Source: Fasciola hepatica
Taxonomy: Eukaryota; Platyhelminthes; Trematoda; Plagiorchiida; Fasciolidae
Direction of reading: 5' to 3'
NCBI GenBank assembly: GCA_948099385.1
Contig: CANUEZ040000031.1
Coordinates: forward strand, 1,419,001-1,483,000
Length of the DNA: 64,000 nucleotides
Under the pieces are notes generated by a model. It saw only the letters and a list, made by a program, of their open reading frames with translations, did no database searches and was not told the DNA's origin. This document shows, piece after piece, positions 24,861 to 36,396 of the stretch. The position numbers and the translations under genes were made by a program. The stretch's first letter is position 1; each line of letters opens with the position of its first letter.

Positions 24861-26296
24861 TGGTGTGAACGGTGATGCTATAACCTACCTGCACTCGTGC
24901 GCGAAGAGAAAGTTGGGATTTAGGAACGAGTGGATGAGTAAGCTGGGACTTTCGACAATGTGACCAGGAGGCCACGATTAGCGTTAGATTTGAACCTATG
25001 AGTTGTATTATGAAACCATTGCTAAGAAAGAAGTCAGCAATATTATTTATAATAGGGTTGCCATAGAGAAAACACAAGCATAAAAACTGGGTGGTATAAA
25101 GATGTTTTCTCTTAAACCAGGAAATAGCGTGGGGGAAAAGGTGAGACTTATGAGGGTGAATGGGGTGGGATACAAACCGAATAGCAGTAGGGGTTTTTTG
25201 ATCTTCACTGAACAAATAGCATTTTCTGGTTTATTAAACACTTTTTTCTAAAATGACTAGTTCAATCAATGTTGGGGTTTTGAATAGTCCCTCCGTAACT
25301 GACGGACAAAGCCTTAGAGAGATGTCAGTTATAAAAAGAAGTGGTGTCGTGGAAGAGTTTGTCTGATAGAGCGATAAGCATTGCAGCCCAAAGGAAACAT
25401 CACACAGTTGGAGGATGTACTGCAAAATGCGATGAAAAATAGATTCGCTGAAAACTTGTTCAGACTGTTTCAAAGGAAATCCGAAAGTGTATTTCTATTG
25501 CCTAATTAAGTAAAAATAAAAATCTTTGACATATTTGCAACAATGTGCTTGTTTGGGAATGTGTATTCTAGTAAAACTTCGGAAGAGAACAATTGAGATA
25601 GCACTGCACTCAACAATTCCCTTAGTTAGTTTGGGGATAGCTATTCAGGGTTACCGTACTTGATGCACTTGGCTTGCTGTACGACTAGGAGGACAAAGCA
25701 AGGCATGACGGGACTGGGTTCATGAGAGCAAAGTTATGGAAATGGAAAACATGGTCTGCTGATGTTTACGGTGAACTGGGGATTCAGGTCTTCAGAGTCC
25801 AATTTCAACTTGGTCTCGGTGTCGCACGACGTTTTCCTATATGTTCACTTCTCGGAACAATTATTATGGTTCAGTACTTTGTCTATGTAATTTTTGCTCC
25901 TAATTTGTAGAATAGCTGCGTTGGATGTGGATAAGATGTTCAGGGCAGTATCCCTAACGAAACTATTTGTTTTCGTTTGCTCATCGAAGCAGCTTCAAAA
26001 AAGGGGCGGAGTGTGAAAAACGATAGATTTTACCAAAGCAGCTCGTTTAGGCTGAACCTGAAGCAGCCAGAAAAGTGTTCACAATCTAATGATGTACCGT
26101 GAAAGGATTGAATAAAAAAATAAGTTTCGCCGGCTAATTACTTCTGCCCCTCTGCTGTGACCTGAAAATTGTGATTGCCGAATCTAGCTCTTCCTCTGCT
26201 GAGGCGGTTTATTCTGAAAGTCTGCATTTGGCTTTTCAATCATTCTCCGTTATTCTGATCTTAAGTTGTCCATCGATTTGTCCAAAATAGTTTGCC

Positions 26297-26482
26297 GTGC
26301 ATTCTTTGAAAAAGAGTTTGTACACGCAGTTATTATGCCATCGCAGGCTTATTTGTTCCCCAGCCTTTCACGAAGAAGCGTTTCAAATTATAATCCACGC
26401 GGCAGACTGCATGGGAATGGGAGTCTTTGAGGATGTTTTTGATTCTTTCACAGCTGCTCGGTCTATATGGAATTTTAATTGA
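26297..26482 (+). CDS. Candidate exon conserved in both arms (right copy)
   Basis: Right-arm partner of 20,950-21,135, with the same end (A-A-R-S-I-W-N-F-N) and stop. Replacements include Val to Lys early in the frame, where the left copy's donor-like GTGAGT became AAAGAG. The polypyrimidine tract following it (TCTCTCTCTC then CAG) could be an acceptor for a further exon. The family is not recognised. Confidence 0.28.
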   Translation: MHSLKKSLYTQLLCHRRLICSPAFHEEAFQIIIHAADCMGMGVFEDVFDSFTAARSIWNFN

Positions 26483-27022
26483 AACGTCAGTCTCTCTCTC
26501 TCTCAGGATTTTGTGTGGGTCTGCACACGTCCGTTTCCTTTGTTATAATGAGTAGGAATATTTATTGTCACGTAAGAAGTTATTTTGGCGAATCAGTTGT
26601 ATTTCATGGTCAGTGTCATTGTACAAGTGTTTTTTAATTCCTCTAGTTAGCTAGGAAAAAAGTGTCCGTTTTACAAAATATGGAGGAACTTATTTAAAGT
26701 CTCGTCTGGGTTTGTGCATTTTCCATAGCGGCCGATACAGAATTTTCGTGGTTAGCTCAATTCTAGAGGAAAATCTTAGAAATGGAAGGCTCTATTGGCG
26801 TCTTCTGTCTCCGTCATAAAGTTGATAGGAGAGCTTTTTCGTTCAGGCAGTAAAGGAAGCTATATTTTGCACTGATCATCACACCGAGTAAGTACCACAT
26901 ACATATCGTACCTACAGACGCAGAGAGCTAATAAAAGTCGTCGGTTTTTCAGATGCACGAAATGGCTTGCTTGGCATTCTTCAAGTTGGCAGTGTTTCCT
27001 TTGATGGATACCTGTATGGTAT

Positions 27023-27262
27023 GAGCTGAAGCGGATATCGTATTCTGCGATAAGGGCTGCAGCTGATGATCAAAGAGAGTGGTCAGATTTTCGATCGTCA
27101 TACAGGAATAGAGAAGAAACTTGGCTATATGTGAATCCAAGTCATCATAATTTAGCCATCAGGAAGGATATATGCCGACATCCAACATTTGAACGCATTC
27201 GCTTAGATGTGAAACAAGCACGCTTCTTTACAAAGGTCGATTCAACTTCGGTGATAAATTGA
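27023..27262 (+). CDS. Candidate exon conserved in both arms (79 codons, no ATG; right copy)
   Basis: Partner of 20,170-20,409. In this arm the frame stays open seven codons further upstream because the left arm's TAA is TAT. Differences are few (for example Thr to Ala after S-Y-S, Asp to Asn after L-Y-V, Gly to Arg after L-A-I) and the terminal stop is shared. An overlapping alternative frame starting at ATG 26,953, just after a TTTTTCAG acceptor, reads M-H-E-M-A-C-L-A-F-F-K-L-A-V up to a possible donor. Confidence 0.3.
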   Translation, partial: ELKRISYSAIRAAADDQREWSDFRSSYRNREETWLYVNPSHHNLAIRKDICRHPTFERIRLDVKQARFFTKVDSTSVIN

Positions 27263-27411
27263 GTTAAATAACCACCTTTGGTAACTCATTCTGCCGTCCT
27301 CGTGGGATTCAGTTACCTTCAGACCTTAAATTATCTATTGATAATTTTCAGAAACGCCTAATCCTAGCCCCAGATTACTCTTGAGGGATAATTCACTTTG
27401 GTAATTACGAG

Positions 27412-27636
27412 GTGATCTACGATAGAACATTGCAAGAGCACTATTTATATATAGAAAATTTTCTGAGGTGCTGTCACCACCAAGGTATCCGACCAATGAC
27501 ATCGGTCGCATTTCACGGGTATTTACTTACCGACAGATTGCTGGTGTCCAATCGCAAAATGGATAGGGAAATCGCAAATCTGCCTGACCTTGAAGTCACA
27601 AACAAAATCGAACGTCACGATGGATCGGTCATGTAA
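27412..27636 (+). CDS. Candidate exon conserved in both arms (74 codons, right copy)
   Basis: Partner of 19,796-20,020, with the same length and stop. The core R-P-M-T-S-V-A-F-H-G-Y and D-L-E-V-T-N-K-I-E-R-H-D are identical. Substitutions cluster in the middle (P-K-V-D-I versus R-K-M-D-R). No identified domain. Confidence 0.25.
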   Translation: MIYDRTLQEHYLYIENFLRCCHHQGIRPMTSVAFHGYLLTDRLLVSNRKMDREIANLPDLEVTNKIERHDGSVM

Positions 27637-28525
27637 ATCAGTTGGTTCTGCCACCCATGTCGGAGAAAATAGAACTGTGTTGTGGATCAACAATGTGCCT
27701 TTGAGATTATGAAGAAGCTTTCGAGAACAGCAATATATTGATCTACTGTTGACTAAAGCTGAATTAAAGTATGACAGCAGCCAGTCCAGACCGAAGACAA
27801 TACTTCTAGTCGGTAATATTCAAACCACTGACCTTGGGTACACTTGGATCGTATCTCAGAATAATTGATGCTCACAAGCATGAGCGCGAACTATTTTTTC
27901 ACCTGAGAATTTAAAATTGTTACTTGGAGTGGTCAGATATGTTCCTTGTACGTGAATTTCTCAAAACAATACAATCGATTCAAGAGGCCAATTCTAGTGG
28001 GCGAGAAAATCAGCATGTTTAATTAAGAAAGGACGGAAATTCATCGAGGCTCTTTCCTATATTCAGTGATAGTCAACAAATCGCAGAACTTATTCATTCA
28101 CTTGTATCAGAAAATTCCCAGTATCATTTGGCAAACGACGCACGACTATCACCTAAATACTTCATTTCTTGCATCTTCGCGACGCGTAGAAATTGGATAA
28201 TTTATTCTATGTATGTTTTTCACTCAGTTTCATAACTGGGAGTTTGATCGCAAATATTCACCATCGTTATCCTGCAATCTCCAACCTACTCTATAGTGAA
28301 AATAAATCATGTACGAATTTTGGAATAAATTCGTATCGGAGGGCTATACGACAGTAATCTTGGAAGATAAATCGTGGTACTTATTGTAATACTCGGGTAT
28401 GTGTTTACGACATATTTTCAATTGAATGAGAGCTGCAAAATAAAGTAGCATTTGGTGCGTTACACGGACAAGTTATACATCATTCATAATTAGCCAACTT
28501 CAACGTTTACGGGGTCCTGTACTGG

Positions 28526-28909
28526 TCACTGGATGTGTTTTTCTAATTCAGTAACGTATAATTTTATTTTGGGTTTGCTCCTGGAGTCCATGGTTTCACT
28601 GAGAGAAAATGACAATCCAATCACGCGGAATAAAGATCGGTTGAATGTTATGAAATATTGATCATGAATTACTTCATTTTGCTTTGGAATAGCATATTGA
28701 TGATCTTTGTGTACCATATTTCCCAACGAATTTTCTTCTACTTTTGACCCTTTGCGTCTCTTTTGAACACAAATTTGACTCATAATCAACAATTGCGGGA
28801 TCCAGTCCCACTGAGCGCTGGGTAGATAAGTATGACTGATAATTCCGAACAGTTTAATAGAACCAGCCCCAAAGTGGCGAACTAGGGTTGTTACTGCATA
28901 GTAAATCAT
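28526..28909 (-). CDS. Uncharacterised 127-codon frame in right arm
   Basis: An ATG-initiated minus-strand frame, partner of 18,471-18,728 but longer. The extra C-terminal part contains F-I-T-F-N-R-S-L-F-R and a Lys-rich end. I see no signal peptide, no membrane span and no known motif. The left arm is disrupted by small differences after the I-P codons, so at most one copy could be functional. Confidence 0.22.
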   Translation of the reverse strand: MIYYAVTTLVRHFGAGSIKLFGIISHTYLPSAQWDWIPQLLIMSQICVQKRRKGSKVEENSLGNMVHKDHQYAIPKQNEVIHDQYFITFNRSLFRVIGLSFSLSETMDSRSKPKIKLYVTELEKHIQ

Positions 28910-28975
28910 ATCTAATAATCAGAAATGGCATGCTTCATTCAGAGTATTGGTGCGTGACGTTGAAAGCAGTTAAAA

Positions 28976-29643
28976 ATGTATGGGTGGTCAAATAATTTCA
29001 ACGTAAGCAGCCCGGTCAAGCTCCGTTTCATGCAAAAAACCTTTGCTAAAGTCGGTATATTTTTTACTTTTGCTAGGAAAAGACGTTTGTTCGTTTCTGA
29101 ACCCGTGTTAAAACTTTATTCAGTATTTTCTATGTTCTACAGCCACCAACTTCCATGCATTCATATATTTCGGACTGAAAACAAATATGTGGCATTTTTT
29201 GTTTTTGTTCCGGGAAGGCTATTTAATGGTTTTCTAATATTCAGTAAACGTAATATAGCAATACAATCTGTGCTCCATTACAAAATGGGTTTTATTATTG
29301 AAGTTGGAGGTTTCCTTAAATCCTTGTAAAGCATATTGTTTCACACCGATTTGTGCTGAAGGTTTTCAACACATCATTTTGACAGAGAAGCACTAGTTCT
29401 TTTTTGTTTCCTTTCAACACCGCTCACTTGAAAATGCAGAAGGATTGTACCGGCCTTATGACCTTGGGCATTTTTTTCCTATTGAGTCAAAGAGAGGAAA
29501 TGTTTGTGAATTTGTTGGATAAAATTGTAGGCTTATCATATTCTACCAGTCAAGCTACCATTTCAGACGGTTTTTCGAACCAGAATGAGGTCTGCACCTT
29601 CAGAATCGTACTGATGACTGCCATGCAACTGGAAATTAGGTAA
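28976..29643 (+). pseudogene. Outer right-arm segment with exon-like frames; diverged copy near 62 kb
   Basis: Two hydrophobic frames lie here, 28,976-29,329 (117 codons) and 29,404-29,643 (79 codons). The second reads through L-G-I-F-F-L-L-S, M-F-V-N-L-L-D-K and S-Y-S-T-S-Q-A-T-I-S. The left arm (17,792-17,974, minus) keeps most of it. An older copy on the plus strand near 62,150-62,310 keeps L-G-N-S-F-I-L-L, V-F-L and A-Y-F-T-S-R-A-L-I-S in the corresponding frame. Three copies with partly matching amino-acid patterns suggest a gene-derived family, now mostly broken. The family is not identified. Confidence 0.35.
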
Positions 29644-31129
29644 CGGAGATTCGGAGAGCAAAGACATAGATCCAAGTGATGAAGCTTAGTTTAATTCGAG
29701 TTCACAGTTCAAGTGACATTCAAATCAACCATCGGAACCATCCTATCCACTCGCGATAAACTTGTAACTAGCAATGCCTGACCTTTTGGACTGTCCACCT
29801 GGAGTATTTATTTGGTGTTCATTTAGCTGATTAGTTTAAAAATTATCTGATTAAAAGTTTCCTACTGAACATACCTACTCTTACCGGATACAGGGAGGAA
29901 TGAGTGTGTCCAAGCACACAGCACCACTAGTATTTTGCACTGAAAATGCCTAGAATTACCTCACATCCACTTGGTTGCAAGTAGGGTTTAAACTTAGTGT
30001 AGGTATGGTGGGACCAGCTCCGATAAATCAGAATACATTATTGAAATCTGACTAAATCACATGATGCCGTTGCTGGGCAAGCCGGCACAAGCCAATCCAG
30101 AAAAATGCGTTATCCTTTTTCTGTCCCGGAAATCGTCGCAAACGTTTTCAGTGGTAAATCATTTTCGGTGTGTATGCACTGCTAGTGCTTTTCAACAGAT
30201 GGGTACAAACATTTCCCCGATACTTTTATAATTTTCAGTGTTTAAGTAAAACTGAGGTTGACAAATGTAGCATTCAATGAAACGCTAATCCACCCGCTAC
30301 AAAAAACTAATATGTATTCTGATAATTGACCAAGGCCATCAACCCTTTTGAACTAGTGGGTCAATGAAAACAACTAATCTGCTGGCTGACGAAGAAGGAT
30401 TAACGTTTAATAAAGGAAATTCATCAATTGTGACAATAGTCACCTTCAGTTTGTTGGGTAGGACATCATTTATTCGCGTTCGTCAGAAGCTTTGAGGAAT
30501 AAACCTAGTGTTGTTCCCAATAATATAGTAGTTGGCTGCTGAGTAAGTGAGCAGAATCATCTCTGTGGTCTCTAAAGAGGTATTTGCCCTAGGTTTATCT
30601 GGTACACTATCATCCATGGTGCTTATCCATAGAACTCGGGTAAAATGTTTATTTACAAATAGTAAAAAAAAAAACGTTGCACGAATTCGCTCTACTCGTT
30701 TTTGCCTCAAAGTTTTTCCATCTTTTACCGAATTTCAATTGATTGTTCCTTTGCAGCATGAATAAATGGACACTCATGAACCAGCCTCTAAAAGTATAAA
30801 AGCACCCCAATATATCTGTCAGATTATTGCAAGAATTATCAGTTTGCTAACAATGCACTGTAATATTAATCAGAGGCTGGCTTTGCTTGAAAGGTTTCAA
30901 GTGGAGTGTGCCCTTTGATCATTTGCACAAAACAGTTTTGGTACTCGTGGTGGAATCGATCTTTAAAAAAGCCTGTTTCACAGTAACTAAGTTTTCAACC
31001 CAATTGTTCTGTTCTCTTTTTATGGTGCAATCGTGGTAAAGTTTCTGTTCTCTTCTCTGTTCTCTTCTTCTCCCATTCCAGGTTAATTGATATTATATGC
31101 ATTCCCACCCTACAGGGTTTAAGATAATG
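29644..31129. other. Unassigned DNA right of the inverted repeat
   Basis: Only short overlapping frames on both strands (for example 30,483-30,765), none convincing. No repeat or RNA gene was recognised. Confidence 0.5.
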
Positions 31130-32160
31130 GTTCTGTCAGCTGACGTACGCATGCCATGTCTATCTCATGCCAACATTGCTACATCAAGCCATGACCGTTC
31201 CCACTGAAATTCACTGTAAGAAATGCAACCTCACCATGTGAAACTTGCAAAGGTTCACCCGTTAGCGCATGTGACCAGCCTAGTGATACTAAGCGCTGAT
31301 GCGAGATCAACCAGGGGCTAAGCTTTATCTACAGCCGCCGGAGCCGGATAAACAAATCCGTGTACAAACGGACAAATCATCTGGCAAAACAGTTTGGGGG
31401 TACTAGACGACCAGTATGCCTTCATTCGAAGGCTTGGCCATGATCACGATACTTTTTATACAAGCAATGTATTCTGTGCCGATATCAGAGGTGATACGAA
31501 GGCAGACCTTTTTTTGTTACTGGAGCTCGTGTGACAGTTCTAAACATTGTTAGACAAGTCATAGCTTTAGGGAATGAATACGTCCAGAATATTTGCAATA
31601 CCCACTCCGCACCAGTTGGGCACAAGAAACTTGAATAGTTTGACTCAAACATGGAGGTTACTGAAGCAGAAATATCATGATGTTATCGCACTCATACATT
31701 TGTTCTCGGAAAAAAAATCCAGATATCTTTGTTACATCACTCTGATGGAGGTGACCGAGAGGATCCAAGGACAGTGCTAAAAGATGAACGAATATTATTT
31801 GAGTCAGTCCAATGAAATATGTGAAAGCTTCCATTTTTCTGCGAAGAACGTATGAAGAATGAAACAATGAACGACCACACTTATTTTCTAAATATCGTTG
31901 GTAAACCACTCAATTGTTTGGAAAAGCTTTATTACCAACTCAGTATGAGATACACTAGTGCGTAAAGTTCAGGAGGCGTCTGTAACCAAAACGTTGTTGC
32001 TTTTGGTCTTGCCTAGTTTGAAAACGTTTATCGAAAATTGGAAAACCGAGATGGTTTCCACAGATTAGATGGATCACCTCACTGAACGCGTAGTAGAGAT
32101 CAAGAAAAGTGCAATAACGCAATGCACTCTCACTTGTTGCACGATCTGCAGGAGTTGACT
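31130..32160 (+). pseudogene. Diverged gene-derived segment, copy 2
   Basis: Plus-strand partner of 23,280-24,290. Matching translated blocks are R-R-L-G-H-D-H-D-T-F-Y with V-F-C-A-D-I-R near 31.45 kb, L-K-Q-K-Y-H-D-V with L-F-S-E-K and E-V-T-E-R-I-Q-G-Q-C near 31.66-31.78 kb, L-S-Q-S-N-E-I with S-F-H-F near 31.81 kb, and F-I-E-N-W-K-T-E followed by L-T-E-R-V-V near 32.03-32.1 kb. Stops (for example right after G-Q-C) and frame changes show decay. The shared amino-acid blocks suggest a once-coding sequence; its identity is unknown. Confidence 0.55.
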
Positions 32161-32859
32161 TAATAAACTAAAATAAAACTGTTCAGCATGAGGAAAGATA
32201 TATTCTGACCTCTGCATGCGGAATAATTTTGCTTGGATGTTTCAGTCAGTTTCGTGAAAGCCAGTCAATCTTTCGTTACGGTCAAGTCCACCTGTCAATT
32301 GCTGTAGAAACTATCCCGATTATCTGGACTCTCAGTATAGCAGAAAACGCAGTTTCACTTGCTTTACGCAGGATATGGGCTGTACACGGCTACGGGAAGC
32401 AGAACAAATTTCAAACGTATAACCGTGTTTATCGTCAATTCGCGGTTCTAAATAACGCTATACATAGAAATACATAAATGCAATGGCTTACAGCCCGGTG
32501 AGCAACCAAAAACAGCAGTACAGAAGGTTATCCGGTAAATCGGGACAGTGCGGTCATAAACGGTCCACTCAGCGAGGAGTCAAGCGAAACTGTAGTGCAG
32601 CGCGGTTACGATACAGAAGTCTTCGAGCTCACATGCAATTAGACTTCAGTCACAGGATAAGAAAATAATCTGTAATTAGAATATACAAATTTGTATACTC
32701 TGAGGTGTCACCAACGTGAACGCACCAACAGTAGCAACTGAAAATGACAGGAGTGATGTGTGTAGACGTGAACGGATGAACCTGTTTTTATCACAGGTGG
32801 GACATCCGGTGGGCAATATTGATGCGTGAGTGAAACGTTCGGCAAAATTTTCTTACAAG

Positions 32860-33077
32860 AGAAATGTACAGTCATGGAACAACAGAGTCGAGAACATAAA
32901 CGTGAAATTTTCACGCACTATACGTCATAAAGGCGTAAAACAGAACTGTGTCAGTACAGTAGAGACGGAGAATAGGACCATAGCTATTCGCGGTTCGTGG
33001 TGCATGTACACACTACTCACGAGCGAGGATGTCATAGAAGTACACGTTTCAAAAAGTAATTTACAGTTGTCCCACAG
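32860..33077 (+). CDS. Candidate internal exon, Cys-containing extracellular domain
   Basis: A 218-base open segment lies between a good acceptor (TTTTCTTACAAG) and a donor (CCACAG|GTGACA), starting in phase 0 and ending in phase 2. It encodes N-N-R-V-E-N-I-N-V-K-F, K-Q-N-C-V-S-T-V-E, S-W-C-M-Y-T-L-L and I-E-V-H-V-S-K-S-N-L. The alternating hydrophobic strands with two Cys suggest a secreted beta-rich domain. Its phase-2 end is compatible with the phase-2 start of other candidate exons in the cluster. No family is claimed. Confidence 0.35.
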
Positions 33078-34271
33078 GTGACACATTGAACAAACTAGTA
33101 TTCGCAAACATTCCAACGAACGGAAAATCCTGTCAAGTATAACTGGATTCACGGGCTCCCATGAACACATTCTACTTGTTTCAGGTTGTTGGATGACCGG
33201 TCCGTAGCTGCAAGGTGTGTCTGGGGATGCTGAACGAGATTGAAAAGTACTCATCGGGAAAACTTGAATTTTACGTCAAGATTCTCAAGAAAAACTCGCA
33301 TGCAAAGTCACTTCCGGTTTGATACAGATCAAATTACACCCAACTGTAGAAGTTTACACAACTCAAGAGATAAAATGTCACGGCGTACCACGGATTTTCG
33401 TTAAAATTTCGAAAGAAAAACGAATACTTTTACTCATTATGTATGGGATACTGATTTAAAATGCCGCATTTAACTGCAAAAGTACTTTTTGGGTGACTGC
33501 CCTCCACGTCTCCATCGTAATACCTCTCAGTTTTGTTTCAGTAGTGTGAAGAAAAACGTCGTGGCGTGGGCCGCATCAGGTTTCGCAGCTGCTGAGCAAG
33601 CAAATTAGGTTAGGCAGACCGTCCTGCATTGAGGACAAGTAACAGTCGGGAGCACAAATTGAATCCGAGAAAATTACACAAAAGTAATCGAAGCGCGAGA
33701 TCATAATTTCAACAAAAAGACTGTAGTAAAATTCTTATTTACCAGTGAAGTTTCACGGGACAGTTCAGTTAACGTAAATACAATGAGGATATGCTATGAG
33801 TTGACTATACATGATATTCAAATTCCACATTGTGAACTAAAATGAAGCATGTTTCGTTAATTGTGGGGCATGTCGATGACTTGACGATTCATGTTTCGTT
33901 TGAGGGAACCTTGGCCAAACTCCCGTTTACTCGAGTAAAGCGTTTCCAACCGGAAGAATGCTTGTTCCAGTCCTCCGGTGCCATGAGTGAATCGACGTAC
34001 TTTGCATGAATGCATTCCGAATTTATACTGTTGTGATACATGGAACGGCAAACCAAATCGGCGGAACATCTGCGAAGGAGCAATTATATTATTTTAAAGA
34101 TAAAATAATATCGAAACTGGTAAAACACATTGTGTCCAGTTCATTACTATATAACCAAACAATCCGTAATACGTTAAATAGCTTTTCCGCTTAGTTTTCC
34201 CTAAATTTTAGATCCATTTATTTTTGTCAAGTAGCTTAAACCGTGTAATCATTAGATTTTTGAAAACTCAC

Positions 34272-34985
34272 CTGAAACTACACAAGAGTAACGAAATGTT
34301 GTGGATGTACTGGAAACAACCTTTTGACTTTTCGGAGTCAACATGTATACGCTTGAGAATAATGGACTTTGAATTGAATACCTCTGCCCGAATAATTCCA
34401 ACCGTTCGATTGATTGGACGATATTCACAAACAAATGAGTAGTTGCCCTCACTCGTACTGGTTCTTCTGATGTGCTTGTCATTTGTGTAAAGTGCCACAC
34501 GACTTGATTCACACACGTCGATATCTTGAGTATCATTCATAGATTGCCCAGCAAGTGTTGGTATCTTCTCTCCATAAATCCAACTTGAGTCATTGGGTCC
34601 AACTGTTTGATGCAGGAGAGCATTAAGGTTCAACCATACAGATTGGTTGTGTTTGACTATACTGATAAACCTGAACAGTTTTTCCCCAACCATGTAGCCA
34701 ATCTGATTGCCGGTTTTCCCTCTCGAAAAACACGTTTCGTGAGCTTTGCAGTACGGGTATTTATAATCATGAAGCTCCAAAGATTTATTCGAGGTGAAAT
34801 TTCCCCCATTCACATAATTCAAGGCAATCATCAATGAGAAGCTGTATGCAAATATATTCATGCTCGCTTTTTTGTCAGAACAGAATGCAAAGTAATTCTC
34901 ATAAGAAACTGGGGAGTGCAGTCCGTAATACTCGTTTAAAGTTAAGTTGAACAATTTGTTTTGGTGGATGTGTCTATCTCCACGA
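34272..34985 (-). CDS. Large candidate exon, C-type-lectin-like extracellular protein
   Basis: This is the longest open stretch in the window (243 codons between stops). It is bounded by an acceptor-like TGCATCTCAG and a donor TTTCAG|GTGAGT, giving a 714-base phase 2-2 exon. It reads D-Y-K-Y-P-Y-C...E-T-C, then Q-S-V-W-L-N-L-N, S-S-W-I-Y-G-E-K, D-V-C-E-S-S and Y-S-F-V-C-E-Y-R. That order (Cys, W-hydrophobic-L, W-x-x-G, Cys, F-x-C-E) fits a C-type-lectin-like fold, although no EPN or QPD calcium triplet is present. A segment with R-A-E-V-F-N-S-K and I-I-L-K-R-I follows. An internal Met (34,861) starts a hydrophobic stretch, M-N-I-F-A-Y-S-F-S-L-M-I, that could instead be a signal peptide with a shorter first exon. 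Many N-x-S/T sites support secretion. Confidence 0.5.
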
Positions 34986-36087
34986 CTGAGATGCACTCAT
35001 GTTATCACGCAATTGCATGAACTTGCCTTGGTATTGGATATTTCAGACAGGGAATAATTGAGGTATAATTCACAAAACACGGTCAGAGAATGAATTATTT
35101 TGACACTTTTACGGCACCATGGTTGCTATGCAACAGCTGATGTATGAGGCCTCCCCAAATTGTGATACATATTGTTCCCCGGTCTGTACACTTCTAATTT
35201 GTTGCAAATACCATAAACGAACAGAAAGTTGTCCCAATTTATCTTTAGGATTAGGCTTCTGATTAAAATGATGCTTTGAGGAAATCAGAGACATAATGAA
35301 CCTACTGAAATCGGCCTTGAGGAGGTTTCAATGCACGCGGTTATCGACGTTTTTGAGAGTGGAGCTATGGGTTGCTTCATATCAGATTTTGCTACATGAA
35401 CCGAATGATACTCTATCGTATTTTCAGTTGGGGGCCTGTCCCATTTCCCTCATGTACTCAGCTCTGATAATGGGAACACATTTTTTAAAAACTGGCTGAT
35501 ATTCAGTGTAACATAAACTGACCAACTTTTCTCTCGTCACTTTTATGACAAGAGAAGAGACGTAAACCTGTTTACTGCATTGAGTTTATATACATTCGAC
35601 TGAAACGTTCGAGAATAACTGAGGTGATTGCCTCTATACCTTGCTAAATCTCATAAGCAATGACATATCCCCAATATTCTAAACATTGCAACGTGGAAGA
35701 GTGCACAGTAGTTATTTGTCTGTCCCCCTAAATGCTTCGACTGAGAATTACGTCCAGTGACTATGCTCTTTTTTGAACGTGTGGCCACCTGGACGTAAAT
35801 ATTTCGTATAGGGTGTCTATACAAATTTTGAACATGATCATTAAACAGCTTTCACTAGGACCAGCAGCAGTTACTGCAGGTGCAGTATTTGCAAACTTGC
35901 TACTCTAAACTCCGTAGGTTTATATTTTGTCTATTTATTGTTTTTACATTGGATGTTGCCTTTTAAGTAAGGTAAAACAGGCTTGTAAACTGTATATGTT
36001 TATGATATATATGTTGTAAGTGGTCTCAAATGTCATTTTTTTGATCAATTTGTTCTTCTGGGAAATTCAAAACCGCCTTATCTTCCG

Positions 36088-36396
36088 CTATGAAGGCATC
36101 GTGATTAGACACACGAAGGCCCTTGCACAGTTGTTTGAGAGTGACAGTATTTCACAGATCGATACCAACCCTGCTTCCACAGTGACTAGCATAAATTGAT
36201 TATCTTGTTTCAAAACAGGTTCGCACGACTCTTTGCCTGCTAGGCGATAAGTCGGCTGCTTGGGCACTACAGTAATAGTTGACCACATACCATGGTTGGA
36301 AGCAACCACAACAAACTCACCCATTTTCATAGTAGTTACCCGTCTGTGGTCCAAATTTTGGACATCCCTCTGACCGATGACCAATCGCGCTTTCAT
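36088..36396 (-). CDS. Candidate N-terminal half of a lectin-like domain
   Basis: A minus-strand ATG frame of 102 codons. The segment E-S-C-E-P-V-L-K-Q-D-N-Q-F-M-L-V-T-V-E and then S-I-C-E-I-L...A-F-V-C-L-I lines up with E-T-C...N-Q-I-G...F-I-S-I-V...S-V-W-L-N-L of the exon at 34.3-35.0 kb. It stops at TAG 36,088 with no second half in frame, so a spliced continuation or a broken copy is likely. The homology is a by-eye inference. Confidence 0.3.
   Translation of the reverse strand: MKARLVIGQRDVQNLDHRRVTTMKMGEFVVVASNHGMWSTITVVPKQPTYRLAGKESCEPVLKQDNQFMLVTVEAGLVSICEILSLSNNCARAFVCLITMPS

Larger units (their letters stand above)
24861..29576 (-). repeat. Right arm of large inverted repeat (palindrome)
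   Basis: Reverse-complement partner of 17,813-22,571. The outer edge lies where both arms share TTTCAGACG followed by a T run; beyond 29,576 the right flank reads CGAACCAG and the left flank differs. Nothing in the arms looks like a transposase or terminal inverted repeat of a DNA transposon. I favour a segmental inverted duplication. Confidence 0.97.

Noticed and set aside
17813..29576. Palindrome as a DNA transposon with long terminal inverted repeats
   Set aside because: No transposase-like sequence in the arms or spacer, no target-site duplication at the outer edges, and the arms carry gene-like segments.
32925..33254. 109-codon minus-strand frame
   Set aside because: It overlaps the better-supported plus-strand exon candidate at 32,860-33,077 and shows no motif.
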